Shown: positions 1-10,384, numbered from the stretch's first letter. The stretch is 64,000 bases of DNA from Actinomucor elegans (GCA_026027325.1 JAMSLZ010000013.1:82501-146500), one strand, 5' to 3'. The notes: generated from the sequence alone by a model not told the origin. Made by a program: numbers and translations.

Positions 1-435
1 TAGTACTAAAAATATTTTATGTAATCGCAACCACAGGGCTATTCGGTGGTTGAATATGAAGCTTCTGGAACAACTGGAAGACCTGGTCTAGGGGGACACC
101 TTGAGATTTTTAGCAAAAAATTCATTTTCTTTTGCTTATAACTCCTGCTGTGATTAACTTTAAGTATTGGTAAAAATATTTTTGAAAACCCTAGGCAAGG
201 AAATATTAAGTGGCAAAGTATGAAGTTTCTAGGATAACTAGAAGGCTTGTTGTAGGGGACACTTTGAAAATTACACAGAAAATTTTTTCATTTTCAGCTT
301 ATAGCTCCTGCTATAATTAACTTGAGGTAGTACTGAAAATATTTTATGTAATCGCAACCAAAGGACTATTCGGTGGTTGAATATGAAGTTTCTGGGATAG
401 CTGGAAGACCTTATCTAGGGGGACACCTTGAGATA
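1..435. repeat. diverged tandem repeat, about 160-bp unit, three copies
   Basis: Three diverged copies lie near 1-160, 162-322 and 325-435. Each carries a block with the order aaaatatttt, then tatgaag, then ggaagacct (or a variant), then gggacac. The first and third copies are much closer to each other than to the middle one. No open coding frame is visible. The block runs directly into the next satellite. Confidence 0.7.
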
Positions 436-1486
436 ATTAAGCTGAAGCCTGGGGAATTTTGGCTGAGCCCGGCCAAAATGTTTAAATGATTACCGAGAGT
501 CGGCCAAAATTTTGGCTGAAGAAAATCCTAGGGGGAATTTTGGCTGAGCCCGGTCATAAAGTCTAGATGAGTACCGAGGGCCAGCCAAAAGTTTGGCTGA
601 GAAAAATCTTAGGGGGAATTTTGGCTGGACCCGGTCATAAAGTCTGGATGAGTACCGAAGGCCAGCCAAAAGTTTGGCTGAAGAAAAATCCTGGGGGGAA
701 TTTTGGCTGGGCCCGGTCATAAAGTCTGGACGAGTACCGGGAGTCGGCCAAAATTCTGGCTGAAGAAAAATCCTGGGGGGAATTTTGGCTTAGCCCGGTC
801 ATAAAGTCTGGACGAGTACCGGGAGTCGGCCAAAATTCTGGCTGAAGAAAAATCCTGGGGGGAATTTTGGCTTAGCCCGGTCATAAAGTCTGGATGAGTA
901 CCGGGAGTCAGCCAAAATTCTGGCTGAAGAAAAATCCTGGGGGGAATTTTGGCTTAGCCCGGTCATAAAGTCTGGATGAGTACCGAGGGTCGGCCAAAAT
1001 TTTGGCTGAAGAAAAATCCTAGGGGGAATTTTGGCTTAGCCCGGTCATAAAGTCTGGACGAGTACCGAGGGCCAGCCAAAATTCTGGCTGAAGAAAAATC
1101 CTGGGGGGAATTTTGGCTTAGCCCGGTCATAAAGTCTGGATGAGTACCGGGAGTCAGCCAAAATTCTGGCTGAAGAAAAATCCTGGGGGGAATTTTGGCT
1201 TAGCCCGGCCAAAAGTTTTAAATGGTTACCGAGGGTCGGCCAAAAGTTTGGCTGAAGAAAAATCCTAGGGGGAATTTTGGCTTAGCCCGGCCAAAAGTTT
1301 TAAATGGTTACCGAGAGTCGGCCAAAATTTTGGCTGAAGAAAAATCCTAGGGGGAATTTTGGCTTAGCCCGGTCATAAAGTCTGGATGGGTACCGGGAGT
1401 CAGCCAAAATTTTGGCTGAAGAAAATCCTAGGGGGAATTTTGGCTTAGCCCGGTCATAAAGTCTGGATGAGTACCGGGAGTCATTA
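436..1486. repeat. satellite-like tandem array, about 82-bp unit, about 13 copies
   Basis: The landmark gaattttggct recurs about every 82 bp (near 454, 538, 615, 697, 780, 863, 943, 1025, 1108, 1190, 1272, 1354 and 1436). Copies differ by point changes (for example gccaaaagtttggc versus gccaaaattctggc) and there are two sub-types after cccgg (tcataaagtctgga or ccaaaagttttaaa). Each unit contains a near-perfect palindrome around gccaaaattttggc, so single strands could form short hairpins. The units are contiguous with no unique spacers, so this is not a CRISPR array. Confidence 0.9.
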
Positions 1487-2094
1487 TATTTTATGATTGT
1501 TGTGTTTGCACAGTGAAATAATAAAGAAGACTAAAAAGAGTACTTTTTGAGACTGTGCTTTATTAACAAAGATGAATATAAAGATGAAGCTCCTATAACT
1601 ATGTCTAAACTAAACCTATTTATACTAATCGTCTATCTAAGTGTGGTGAAGAGGATTTACGAAGATGTTATGTTATAGGTCTATGTTCTAGATATATATC
1701 CATCTGAGACATGAATCTTAAACATATCAACTCATAAGTGCTTCCGTAAAGATGAGATTGATAATGAATAAGTTATTATTCATACAATAGTCTCTATTCT
1801 ATAACAATGATAACTTGATTAATATTATAAACTTCCATATTTTTAACTATAAACATTGTTGTAAATGTGGTGAAATAGCCACATAATTGAAGTACAGACA
1901 GACTAGAGGCCTGTGCGCCCTAGCTGTAGCACATACATACTAAAGCATCATTGATTACCTTATACAGCGATACAGTCCTTAAACAGAGATACGCCTTCTT
2001 ATACTTTTTATATGAACACAAGTAAATAACCTTCAGTCACAATTCAACGAGTATAAATACAAACTAGAAAAACTAGTTAGAAATGATTAATCAC
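1487..2094. other. non-coding repeat-rich spacer between satellite and retrotransposon
   Basis: No gene is supported here. The stretch holds one copy of a dispersed repeat at 1866-1948 and, at 2021-2094, the left half of another repeat into which the Ty3 element inserted. Confidence 0.6.
1866..1948 (+). repeat. dispersed repeat X, copy 1
   Basis: A segment of about 75-80 bp starting tgtggtgaaata and ending gtagcacataca is found again, nearly unchanged, at 58991-59066. It starts TG and ends CA like a very short LTR, and its first 20 bases are partly palindromic. The family is not identified; it may be a fragment of a longer LTR. Confidence 0.6.
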
Positions 2095-2310
2095 TGAGAT
2101 GTTTCCTGAGATGTTCGTAATTAGTTAGGTACGTGTTTAATTAACGAGACAGAAAACAAGAGAGAGATTTATTCTACCACTGCCCGCCTTCTGTTATTAA
2201 TAGGCTGGGTGGTGGTTACATATAGTAAATATAACTAGTCACGATTACACAAGTTAACTATTCAGGCCACTTCTATTACTATTCTATGTAAAGTAGTTAT
2301 GTCCACTACA
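2095..2310 (-). repeat. 3' LTR of the Ty3/Gypsy element
   Basis: 216 bp, TG...CA ends, same sequence as 8257-8472. The outer flank is ATCAC. Confidence 0.95.
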
Positions 2311-2322
2311 TGGCCCCCCACC
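2311..2322 (-). promoter_or_regulatory. polypurine tract (plus-strand DNA primer site)
   Basis: Read on the minus strand this is ggtggggggcca, immediately upstream of the 3' LTR. This is the expected position and composition for the polypurine tract that primes second-strand synthesis. Confidence 0.75.
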
Positions 2323-2612
2323 AGGTTGAAGCATATATGATGATAATTAGGTGCTGTAACCGTCTTACCCTTAAATGGTTTATATAGATGTTGAAATTGG
2401 TATCCGTTACTGCTTTTCGGTAAGATTGTTTTGTGTAGATGTACTTTTTCGTTTACGTGTGTTGTACTGCTGTTGTGCTTTCAATAAAAAACCCTATGCT
2501 TGGACCAAGCATTTCATGATATATATATATATATACAAAAAAACATAATAATGTAAAAAAAAATAAAAAAAATAAAAATGGGTAAAAAAGATTGCACATC
2601 TTTGTAGCATGC
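2323..2612 (-). other. 3' non-coding region of the retrotransposon
   Basis: Lies between the Gag-Pol stop and the polypurine tract. It includes an (at)n run near 2520-2534 and A-rich runs near 2535-2580. No further open frame such as an env-like gene was seen. Confidence 0.6.
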
Positions 2613-5600
2613 TTAGAGCTTGGCTCTATGTAGGCTGGCTATTATGACTTTGGATCTTCTCACACGTTTGCTTTTTCGCATACCGGTGCTTGAGCTTTGT
2701 ATGTGTTTGCGATCTACTTTATCGGTCGATGGATTTCTTCTTTTGCGCTGTACATTCGCCTTATTGATCTCTGGATCCGCGCAGTTAGAGTTACGTCGCG
2801 TCCAGTAATCTTGTATGGGTTTTAGGCTGCTAAAATGTTGCACTTGTTCCCATGTGTCCTCATTGGGATCTGGATAACCTTTCCATCTGACTCGATATAT
2901 GTATTTGTTTGCATTGGTTGGATCTACTTTGTGATTGATTACAGACTGTACTTCGTATATATCGCTAACATCCTTTGTAACTGGTGTGCTCTCGCCGCCT
3001 GCTAGCTTGAGCCTATGTATAGGATACGAGTTCGATATATTGTCCATTCTGTCTCTTAAAATGTAATTGTGTCTTTTTGTAATGCTATGCACTGTAAATG
3101 GCCCTGTATATGTTGGATCCGTTGCTGATCCTTTGATAACGTTAGATAGCATCACCAAGGTACCCACTGGATAGTCTGTATCCATTATGTTGTTTTTAGC
3201 ATTAAACGTCTTTTGTTGTGCTAATTGTGTGGTTATACTTCTGTCTTTGATGACTGGTACGATGATTTTGGACATGTCATTTATACGTCTGAGAATTGCA
3301 TTGGATTTTTCTGCACCTGGCTTGGCTTTAGCTATTTCCACTTTTGAATAGTCCTTGAAGTCGTTAGGCTCCCTTGCAAACATGATAGAGAATGGACGTG
3401 ATCCGTGAATGCTTGCGTATTTGCAGTTGACCGCTAATTGTACTGCTGGTAGATACTTCTCCCAATCGGTTTTGTTGTCATCCAACTGTTTGATGAGTGT
3501 CCTTTTTATGGTTCCCACCCATTTTTCTGCTACTCCGTTTGCTCTAGGATTGTAGGGTAGCGTTAACCGATGATCAATGCCACAGTGGTTTACTACGTGT
3601 TGCAGTACTTGATTTACGAACTCGGTGCCATTATCGGACTGCAGCACTTTGGGGAAACCAAAGTCGCAAAATACCTTTATTACCTCTTTTGCCACTGTTA
3701 CCGCCGTTTTGTCCGGAATTGCTCTGGCTATGCAGAATCTCGAAAATATGTCAACCATGATCATGATGTAGTTACTACCTTCCGAGGAAGTGACACTAAG
3801 TGTGCCTAGATCTATGGCCCAATGATCACCTGGTGCATCGGCCATGATACTGGTTAAAGGTCTGAACGCTTTGTTGCCTAGGTTAAATTGCAGACATTGC
3901 TCACACTGTTTAACCATTTCCAGAGCTTCCTCCTTAATGTTTGTCCAGTGGATCCCGTCGTTGTGTATTTTGGTTACCATTGCATTGGCTCCAAAATGTC
4001 CAAAAAGATGAGTATCTAATAATATCTTCTGTCTTTGATCTTTAGGAGGCGTCATGTATTCTTCTTTAACTTGACTTATTGCATTAATCGCCTCTAAATA
4101 AGCTTTTGGCTTATTACTGATGTTTATCTTGCTAGCCTTACCGCCATTACCCCCCTCCAGACGCAATGTTGGATGCGTCGAAGTTTTTATTGTGTCGGGT
4201 ATTGCCTTGTTATATGTTGGTACATGCTCCTCTCCAAATAAACGAGATAACGCGTCGGGGATGACGTTTAGTATACCAGGTAGATGTACCACATCATAAG
4301 TATAGTCACAAATTATGTCTAGCCAACCTACCATCATGGGATTGGCGATAGTTTGAGTTTGCAGGTAACATAATGCTTTATGATCGGTAATGAGAGTGAA
4401 TGGATTGCCCCACAAATATTGATGAAATCTTCGTAACATAAAAACAACTCCTAGTAGTTCTCTCTTAGTACACGAATAGTTTTTTTCTGAGGTTGATAAT
4501 GAACGTGCAGCAAAGCCTATGTACTTGTATGTATTATTAATTACTTGGTAGACCACTCCACCGATGGAATACGCGCTGGCATCCGTCGCTACGTAAAATG
4601 GGTGATCCATTTGTGGAATGCTTAGCACCGGCGCACTGCTGAGTGCCGTTTTAATGTCTTCAAAATCTTGCTGAAGTTGTGCGGTCCATAGGTGAGTGAT
4701 ATCACCTTCATTTCTTAGCTTATCTAAGCGGTGCGTCATATCCGAGAATTTAGGTAGATGATCTCTAAAATAATTGGCGAATCCTAGGAATCGCATAATG
4801 TGTTTGCCTGTAGTAGGTGCTGGCCAGTCATATGCGTTTGTTACTTTACGTTGATCCAAAGATACTCCATCTGCACTTAATGAGAATCCCAATAAGTAAA
4901 CTGATTTCTGAGCAAAATGACATTTTTTGACGTTAAGAATCAAATTTACTGCTGTCAGCCGGTTGATGCAATCTTGTACGTGTTTTGCATGATCATGTAT
5001 ATTATCCGAGTGAACCAAAACATCATCTACAAATACCGTTACATAGCCACATCCTGCGAAGATCTTGTTCATGACCCTCTGGAAGCATGAGCTTATCGAC
5101 TTCAACCCGAAAGGGCAGGAAACAAAGCAGTATTGCTGGCCATCATTCACTGTAAAAGAAGTCTTATGTTGATCTTCTTCTGCGAGTTTGAATCGATGGA
5201 ACGCTTGTCGAAGGTCCAAAGTGGTAAAAACTTTCGACTTACCCATAGATCGGAAGACATCTTTAACTAATGGTATAGGAAAACGATCATCAGGCAAAAG
5301 TAGGTTTAAGGCTCTTGGGTCCAAACACACTCGAATGCCTGTATAATTTCCATCTAAATCCTTTTTAGTGGCACAAGTAATAGGATTATTAAAATCAGTA
5401 TTAACCGGAGCCACTTTTATAACTCCTTCTTGCAGCCATTGTTGAATTTGATCTTGTAAGACAGCTTTCAACTTCTCTGGAATAGGGTACTGTCGTCTAT
5501 AGGCGGTTTTTCCCTTTTCTGTTGGAAGGTGAATAACTGATTCTGGTACAGTACACCACGTTGTAATAGGTATTTTCTCGTTTGCTGTGATGCTTTGCTG

Positions 5601-8207
5601 CAATTTTCGCATAAAATGTTCATGCTCACTTTTGGATCCGTAAGGCGAATTGTTGGGCTCAAGGTTTTCCTCTAACACTGGATCTGCTTTACGTGGACCA
5701 CTTGGTGTATCCCATGACGTAGCTAGTCCTGTTAAACCTAATCCTACTTTTCCCATTAGATCCGTTCCGATGATGACATCTGAAAGTTCTCGATTGAGGT
5801 CCATTATCTCAAAGTCATGTATGGTCTTGATACCGTTATGACAAAAATTTACTTTATTAACAGTTCCTATGCGCGGTACTTCTACCTTGCTAGCAGCTAG
5901 CTGGATAGAACCATTACCTCTCGGAGAAGTAATAGGTAAAGAAAGTAAGGAAACTAGCTTTGGTGACAGGATGCTTTTATTAGCCCCTGAATCCACCGTA
6001 GCCATGGTCCTTACATTTTCTACAGTAACCGGAACGTTAAAGTAAGGGCTGTTAGTGTCCTGTTCGATAGAAGAGGCATTGATCCCGATTTTTGCATAGA
6101 CGTCTGTCTTTGACTTACATTCTTCCGATAACTTTCGCAAATCCTCTTCATCCAGTTCCTCCAAATGACTATTATCTGGGGCAAGATTACTAAGATCATT
6201 ATTGATAGGTTTGTCTGTCACGACTTCCTCCATATCAATATCAGCTTCGTGTTGGTGGTGTGCTCTCACGTTAGCTGCTGCGATATCATGAAATTGCGTT
6301 TCATTATTGCCATCTTGACCAGGCTCCACTTGAGGTACTAATTTATCCATCGAAGCTGTCGGCATGGCCCGCTTTAACGAAGGAATTGACATAGCAGACC
6401 TCGTGTGTAGAGTCGATTGCTGGTTTATATTTGCGTTCTGTTCCTCGGCTTTACGCTTTCGCTCCTTTTCATCCTGTTGTTGAACCGCTGTTGCATAATT
6501 TTCAGCTCGGATACCAAAGATGCGTACCTCCCGTGTTGTATTCAACAAGTTTTCATGCTTGCCGCGCTGGTTGGAGGGTCTCTTTTCTGATGCACGGTTG
6601 TTACATCGTCGATCAATATCCTGCTGAGGTAACAAAGCTTGACTAGCGTTGCGCTTGATGGCCGAAGAAGGTCCTGCCATTTCATTACTGCATCCTTGCA
6701 TTGGGTCGTGAATTGTAATACCCGCTACGGTGGGAAGACTTCTGCTTTTGTTGGCGTGTAGTTTATCGCAACTGGCATTATGACCCTTGAAGTATGGCAC
6801 ACCGCATTTATACTTGCACAATTTTGGTGATTTGTCTGGATTCAAATCGCATTCCTCTGACTTGTGCATTACATCTCGTTGATGAAATTTGCAGTAGTAA
6901 TATCCGGCTGGTCTTTCTGCCATTGCCGCTTTCTCACCGGTGGGGTTAGGTTTTCTCCTTCTTCCAATGAAGCTGTCGGCATGGCCCGCATTGACAAAGG
7001 AAGATTCATGGGAGTTACCTTGACCTGAGTTTATCGTGCTTGGCACGTTGTGCTCGGCCTTCTGACCCTCACTGCGGTTCATAGCTACTCTGGCAAAATT
7101 ACCCCGCCCTTGGATGATCAAACCCTGGTTGAAAATGTTGCCGTTCGTTGGTCTCATCATAGTGTTGATATATCCAAGCTCTCTGGCAAAATCAGGTGTG
7201 TAGGGAGGAGCCATATCGTTGCTACCCACATTGCTACCGTGAGGGTTCAAACCTGCTACAAGAATGCAATTCTTAGCCTGGATCACTGCATCGTTGATGT
7301 CTCGCAAGAGGTCTGGTCTACTTCTACTATGGCCGATAGATGCTGTCTCCGTGCCATCTACGTCCATTGGATCTCCATTAGCGATTCGCTTATTCATCAG
7401 TTGCTGATAGATGTCCTGTTGCAATGGGGCAGGTAGGCTTTCCACAAACAAGTGCCCCATCACGTAGTTGTCACTTAATCCCGTAGAGAGACTGGCCTCC
7501 TCGAATGCTTCCCTGAACCTTACAGTGTACTCTTCAATCGTTTCTGAGATAGGCATCATTCTCATGTTCACCAATTCCAAGAACTTATGGAGATCCTTGC
7601 AGATGTGAGGTGAAGGTGCGAATCTTTGCTCAAAGGCTTCTTGAAATTGCTTCCACGATGTTGATCTTCCTTCATGACCCTTGAAAGTCTCTTGAAACCA
7701 AATCTTTTGTTCAAGTGTGAGGGCTTCCGTCACTAGCAAAGGATAGAACAAATCCAGATGTTCTTGATTATGTCCGAGTATTTCCAGTAAGGTCATTTGC
7801 AACGCTTTGAGTGCTTTTTCGGCTGATGCAAATTCAGCATCCATTCTTGTTGCTGTTTTCCAGACAAGTTGTTTTAAGTTATTGCCTTGAATTTTTACAT
7901 GTCCATGCATCATTTGAAGCTTTTCGCGTAAAGTTAAGGTTGCTGGGCCCTTTGCCTTAGCGATAGATGCATTAATGTTAGCGAGGATTTGCTCCATTTT
8001 TCTTTCATATTCGGTAGCTTTTTCCTCGTAATTCATAGCTTCCGCCATTTTAGCTTCGTCTTCAGCTTCATTGTTCATTTGCTCAAGTACATTGCTGCAT
8101 TTGGCCATGTTTTGCATTTTAAATATGTGGCATCTGCGAGCCAGGTCGAAATTGACGCGATGTTCCTCAGGAACTGACGCGATATCGTTGTTAATGTTAA
8201 TTTGCAT
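2613..8207 (-). CDS. Gag-Pol polyprotein with integrase chromodomain
   Basis: Single uninterrupted 1864-residue frame. The Gag part covers about the first 560 residues and has a Cys/His-rich stretch (YCKFHQRD...) resembling a nucleic-acid-binding knuckle. Protease: VDSGANKS near residue 737. Reverse transcriptase: active-site FVDD near 1060. RNase H: ATDAS near 1207. Integrase: an HHCC zinc-binding segment, then the catalytic triad in AIDLG, QSDNGTEF (near 1524) and GVAEKW. Chromodomain: about 1755-1810 (YRVRWKGYP, then DTWE). Gag and Pol are in one frame with no shift. Chromodomains of this class target integration to histone-marked chromatin. All visible catalytic residues are present, so the protein could be active. 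Confidence 0.95.
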   Translation of the reverse strand: MQININNDIASVPEEHRVNFDLARRCHIFKMQNMAKCSNVLEQMNNEAEDEAKMAEAMNYEEKATEYERKMEQILANINASIAKAKGPATLTLREKLQMMHGHVKIQGNNLKQLVWKTATRMDAEFASAEKALKALQMTLLEILGHNQEHLDLFYPLLVTEALTLEQKIWFQETFKGHEGRSTSWKQFQEAFEQRFAPSPHICKDLHKFLELVNMRMMPISETIEEYTVRFREAFEEASLSTGLSDNYVMGHLFVESLPAPLQQDIYQQLMNKRIANGDPMDVDGTETASIGHSRSRPDLLRDINDAVIQAKNCILVAGLNPHGSNVGSNDMAPPYTPDFARELGYINTMMRPTNGNIFNQGLIIQGRGNFARVAMNRSEGQKAEHNVPSTINSGQGNSHESSFVNAGHADSFIGRRRKPNPTGEKAAMAERPAGYYYCKFHQRDVMHKSEECDLNPDKSPKLCKYKCGVPYFKGHNASCDKLHANKSRSLPTVAGITIHDPMQGCSNEMAGPSSAIKRNASQALLPQQDIDRRCNNRASEKRPSNQRGKHENLLNTTREVRIFGIRAENYATAVQQQDEKERKRKAEEQNANINQQSTLHTRSAMSIPSLKRAMPTASMDKLVPQVEPGQDGNNETQFHDIAAANVRAHHQHEADIDMEEVVTDKPINNDLSNLAPDNSHLEELDEEDLRKLSEECKSKTDVYAKIGINASSIEQDTNSPYFNVPVTVENVRTMATVDSGANKSILSPKLVSLLSLPITSPRGNGSIQLAASKVEVPRIGTVNKVNFCHNGIKTIHDFEIMDLNRELSDVIIGTDLMGKVGLGLTGLATSWDTPSGPRKADPVLEENLEPNNSPYGSKSEHEHFMRKLQQSITANEKIPITTWCTVPESVIHLPTEKGKTAYRRQYPIPEKLKAVLQDQIQQWLQEGVIKVAPVNTDFNNPITCATKKDLDGNYTGIRVCLDPRALNLLLPDDRFPIPLVKDVFRSMGKSKVFTTLDLRQAFHRFKLAEEDQHKTSFTVNDGQQYCFVSCPFGLKSISSCFQRVMNKIFAGCGYVTVFVDDVLVHSDNIHDHAKHVQDCINRLTAVNLILNVKKCHFAQKSVYLLGFSLSADGVSLDQRKVTNAYDWPAPTTGKHIMRFLGFANYFRDHLPKFSDMTHRLDKLRNEGDITHLWTAQLQQDFEDIKTALSSAPVLSIPQMDHPFYVATDASAYSIGGVVYQVINNTYKYIGFAARSLSTSEKNYSCTKRELLGVVFMLRRFHQYLWGNPFTLITDHKALCYLQTQTIANPMMVGWLDIICDYTYDVVHLPGILNVIPDALSRLFGEEHVPTYNKAIPDTIKTSTHPTLRLEGGNGGKASKINISNKPKAYLEAINAISQVKEEYMTPPKDQRQKILLDTHLFGHFGANAMVTKIHNDGIHWTNIKEEALEMVKQCEQCLQFNLGNKAFRPLTSIMADAPGDHWAIDLGTLSVTSSEGSNYIMIMVDIFSRFCIARAIPDKTAVTVAKEVIKVFCDFGFPKVLQSDNGTEFVNQVLQHVVNHCGIDHRLTLPYNPRANGVAEKWVGTIKRTLIKQLDDNKTDWEKYLPAVQLAVNCKYASIHGSRPFSIMFAREPNDFKDYSKVEIAKAKPGAEKSNAILRRINDMSKIIVPVIKDRSITTQLAQQKTFNAKNNIMDTDYPVGTLVMLSNVIKGSATDPTYTGPFTVHSITKRHNYILRDRMDNISNSYPIHRLKLAGGESTPVTKDVSDIYEVQSVINHKVDPTNANKYIYRVRWKGYPDPNEDTWEQVQHFSSLKPIQDYWTRRNSNCADPEINKANVQRKRRNPSTDKVDRKHIQSSSTGMRKSKRVRRSKVIIASLHRAKL

Positions 8208-8256
8208 GTTGATTTTGTTGTTAAAATAAATCTCTGACTGAATTCGTTAAAAAAAA
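8208..8256 (-). promoter_or_regulatory. leader and primer-binding region of the retrotransposon
   Basis: These 49 bp lie between the 5' LTR and the Gag start. The expected TGG of a tRNA 3'-end primer site is absent next to the LTR (minus strand reads ttttttaacg). An 11-nt stretch, aataaatctct at 8225-8235, is the exact reverse complement of agagatttatt at 8325-8335 inside the 5' LTR. Self-priming as in Tf1 is possible but not established. Confidence 0.4.
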
Positions 8257-8472
8257 TGAGATGTTTCCTGAGATGTTCGTAATTAGTTAGGTACGTGTTT
8301 AATTAACGAGACAGAAAACAAGAGAGAGATTTATTCTACCACTGCCCGCCTTCTGTTATTAATAGGCTGGGTGGTGGTTACATATAGTAAATATAACTAG
8401 TCACGATTACACAAGTTAACTATTCAGGCCACTTCTATTACTATTCTATGTAAAGTAGTTATGTCCACTACA
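8257..8472 (-). repeat. 5' LTR of the Ty3/Gypsy element
   Basis: 216 bp, identical by eye to 2095-2310. It should hold the promoter for the minus-strand genomic transcript. The outer flank is ATCAC. Confidence 0.95.
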
Positions 8473-8549
8473 ATCACATTTAAGTTGAATAAACTATAAC
8501 CAAGTTATAATCGACTTACTACCTGCTTTTATATTTTAATTTTACCGCA
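8473..8549 (+). repeat. right half of dispersed repeat Y (interrupted by the retrotransposon)
   Basis: Together with 2021-2094 this reconstructs a repeat that is present uninterrupted and inverted at about 58465-58598. Shared landmarks are cacaattcaacgagtata on the left and aaccaagttataatcgactt on the right. Confidence 0.75.
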
Positions 8550-9539
8550 GTAAACGCTCATGATTATATTAATAAGAGAATACTGTACAGATAGAAAATC
8601 GTATAGATGTCCTTATATATAGCTGCAGAAGTGTATAAAAGCATTATTACCAAGAACCAGAATGTAAATGACTGTATTTGATTATGTTAAAATATCTTTA
8701 TTTATATATCACTCTGAGCAAGTAGAAGCTAATTGATAAATACTTTATCTCTCACACCAAATATTACATCCAATACTATTACCTTTGAATATATTTATCC
8801 CGACACTCCTCGCCGCTAATCTTGGTCCGCTCATTTGGTTATTATCCCTGGTCTTCATTATACGCAGTCCAACCTTGTTCCTGGCAAATCGTAATATGAA
8901 TTTAGAATTAAGCACCGATCGTGAAAAAGCATATAAGAGATGCGTTTTATCACCTTTTGACCAGCTAATCAATTCTTGATCTGTAATAAAAACTATCCAC
9001 AGTTTTAAAAGTATTTCTATCTTTCAAAATCTCCATCTACCGCCTTTACAACAATGATGAAATGGTTATATGTTTAAGACGGATCATGTGTTATTATGTG
9101 CGAAGTGTTGTAAACATGGCTTATTCAGTGTCCATCACCAATCAAGTCAATGTTCGACAATGCTTGTACTCAGCTTGTGCTTTAACACCTTTGTAATGTT
9201 CATTCCGGTTAAAAGAGATATATATGGAAATCAATGATGCTTAGTGCAACTAACCTTCATAAACTATCTATCACCGAACATAAGTCGTACTAGAATGGAT
9301 TACTATAAATCCTTGTTAACTCCATGAGCGCAGTCTTTGACTAACTCAATCGTCTATAATATCAAGTTAAATCCGAACTTCAATTTGGTATAAATAGCTC
9401 ATCATTTTAATGCTTTATAATAAATCAATTCGTTTTATCAGTCTGGCTATTTTTATAGTCTTTATTATATTCGATATAACAACATGGACATATGGCTACC
9501 AAAGCCTATACAACTGGTATAATAATCATGAGCGTTTAC
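8550..9539. mobile_element. non-autonomous inverted-repeat element A
   Basis: The ends carry inverted copies of gtaaacgctcatgattat (8550-8567 and, reversed, 9522-9539). Similarity between the left part and the region after 9540 extends further inward (landmarks attaataagaga, ctgcagctatata, ccagaatgt). No transposase frame is present; the short frames inside look accidental. I did not find a clear target-site duplication, so the boundaries are tentative. Confidence 0.45.
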
Positions 9540-9678
9540 AACAAACATAATTAAATAAAGTCATTTGCAATCTGGTTCTTAGTAATATAATGCTTAATAC
9601 AATTCTGCAGCTATATATACAAGGATCTATCTATACGATTTTACATCTGTACACTATTCTCTTATTAATATAATTTTT

Positions 9679-10196
9679 GTATACGTTCATGATTATACCA
9701 GTGTAAAGAAGAGGTTGTATATGCATCGATAGCCATATGCCTATCTTTATGAATAGCTTGAAGATGTAACTCATTATTGCCCAAATCCAGAATGTGAGCA
9801 ATTGTATAATTATTACGCTCTATTATAAAACAAGAAATAGCAGTAAAAGACAGATTCCTAATCGAATGTTATGCCGAGATAAAATGCTTACCTTTATTTA
9901 CAGTCCGATATGGTACCGCAGTATGTCGGCCATCATCATCATCTTGGAATATCAGCAAGTCACTATGAGCCGCGCAGTCAACAAGCTACTAGCTTACGTA
10001 TACCCATAATATCATTAGTCAACCACAGCAAGCTGAAAAGTATAAAAGGACGAGCTCTTAGCTGATTAGAAAAAGATCATTCGAAAATTAAATTTTGAAA
10101 TAAAAAGACTAACCACAGTTTTGATATTATTCTTCTGTTCTCTTATTACAATCTTCTTTCTACCTACGTACACAACAATAACTATGAGCGTTTACA
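9679..10196. mobile_element. non-autonomous inverted-repeat element B, related to A
   Basis: Starts gtatacgttcatgattat and ends with the reversed motif ctatgagcgtttac, the same terminal motif as element A. Internal ccagaatgt (about 9788) matches the A copy (about 8659). No coding capacity is visible. A and B may be fragments of a single rearranged family. Confidence 0.4.
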
Positions 10197-10384
10197 ACAC
10201 CATCAAATGGAGCAAGAATTAATTGTAAAAAATGGAAAAAAAAAGAAAGAGTTTGTAGAATTAGTGATTTTTAAGTAGAATTGGAAAAAATATTTTACCA
10301 AGATGTACGCAGGAGTATTGAAGAAAAAATCAAAGATATTAATAAGAGAAGATGATCAATGATGAAGAAAGATTATTTGCAGTT

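Larger units (their letters stand above)
2095..8472 (-). mobile_element. complete Ty3/Gypsy chromovirus-type LTR retrotransposon
   Basis: Two 216-bp direct LTRs (2095-2310 and 8257-8472) start TG and end CA and are identical by eye. They are flanked by the 5-bp target duplication ATCAC (2090-2094 and 8473-8477). One long minus-strand frame (2613-8207) encodes Gag, protease, reverse transcriptase, RNase H, integrase and a C-terminal chromodomain, in Ty3/Gypsy order. A polypurine tract (read on the minus strand) abuts the 3' LTR. Identical LTRs, an intact frame and a clean target duplication indicate a very recent insertion. The element sits inside a dispersed repeat whose uninterrupted copy is at about 58465-58598. 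Confidence 0.97.

Noticed and set aside
490..720. Minus-strand open frame inside the satellite
   Set aside because: It is a by-product of the 82-bp repeat (the residues repeat with the unit) and has no other coding evidence.
436..1486. CRISPR-like regular repeat spacing
   Set aside because: Units are contiguous, about 82 bp, with no unique spacers; the host is eukaryotic and there are no cas genes.
2620..8177. Plus-strand frames opposite the Gag-Pol gene
   Set aside because: Short antisense shadows of a long, domain-complete minus-strand frame.
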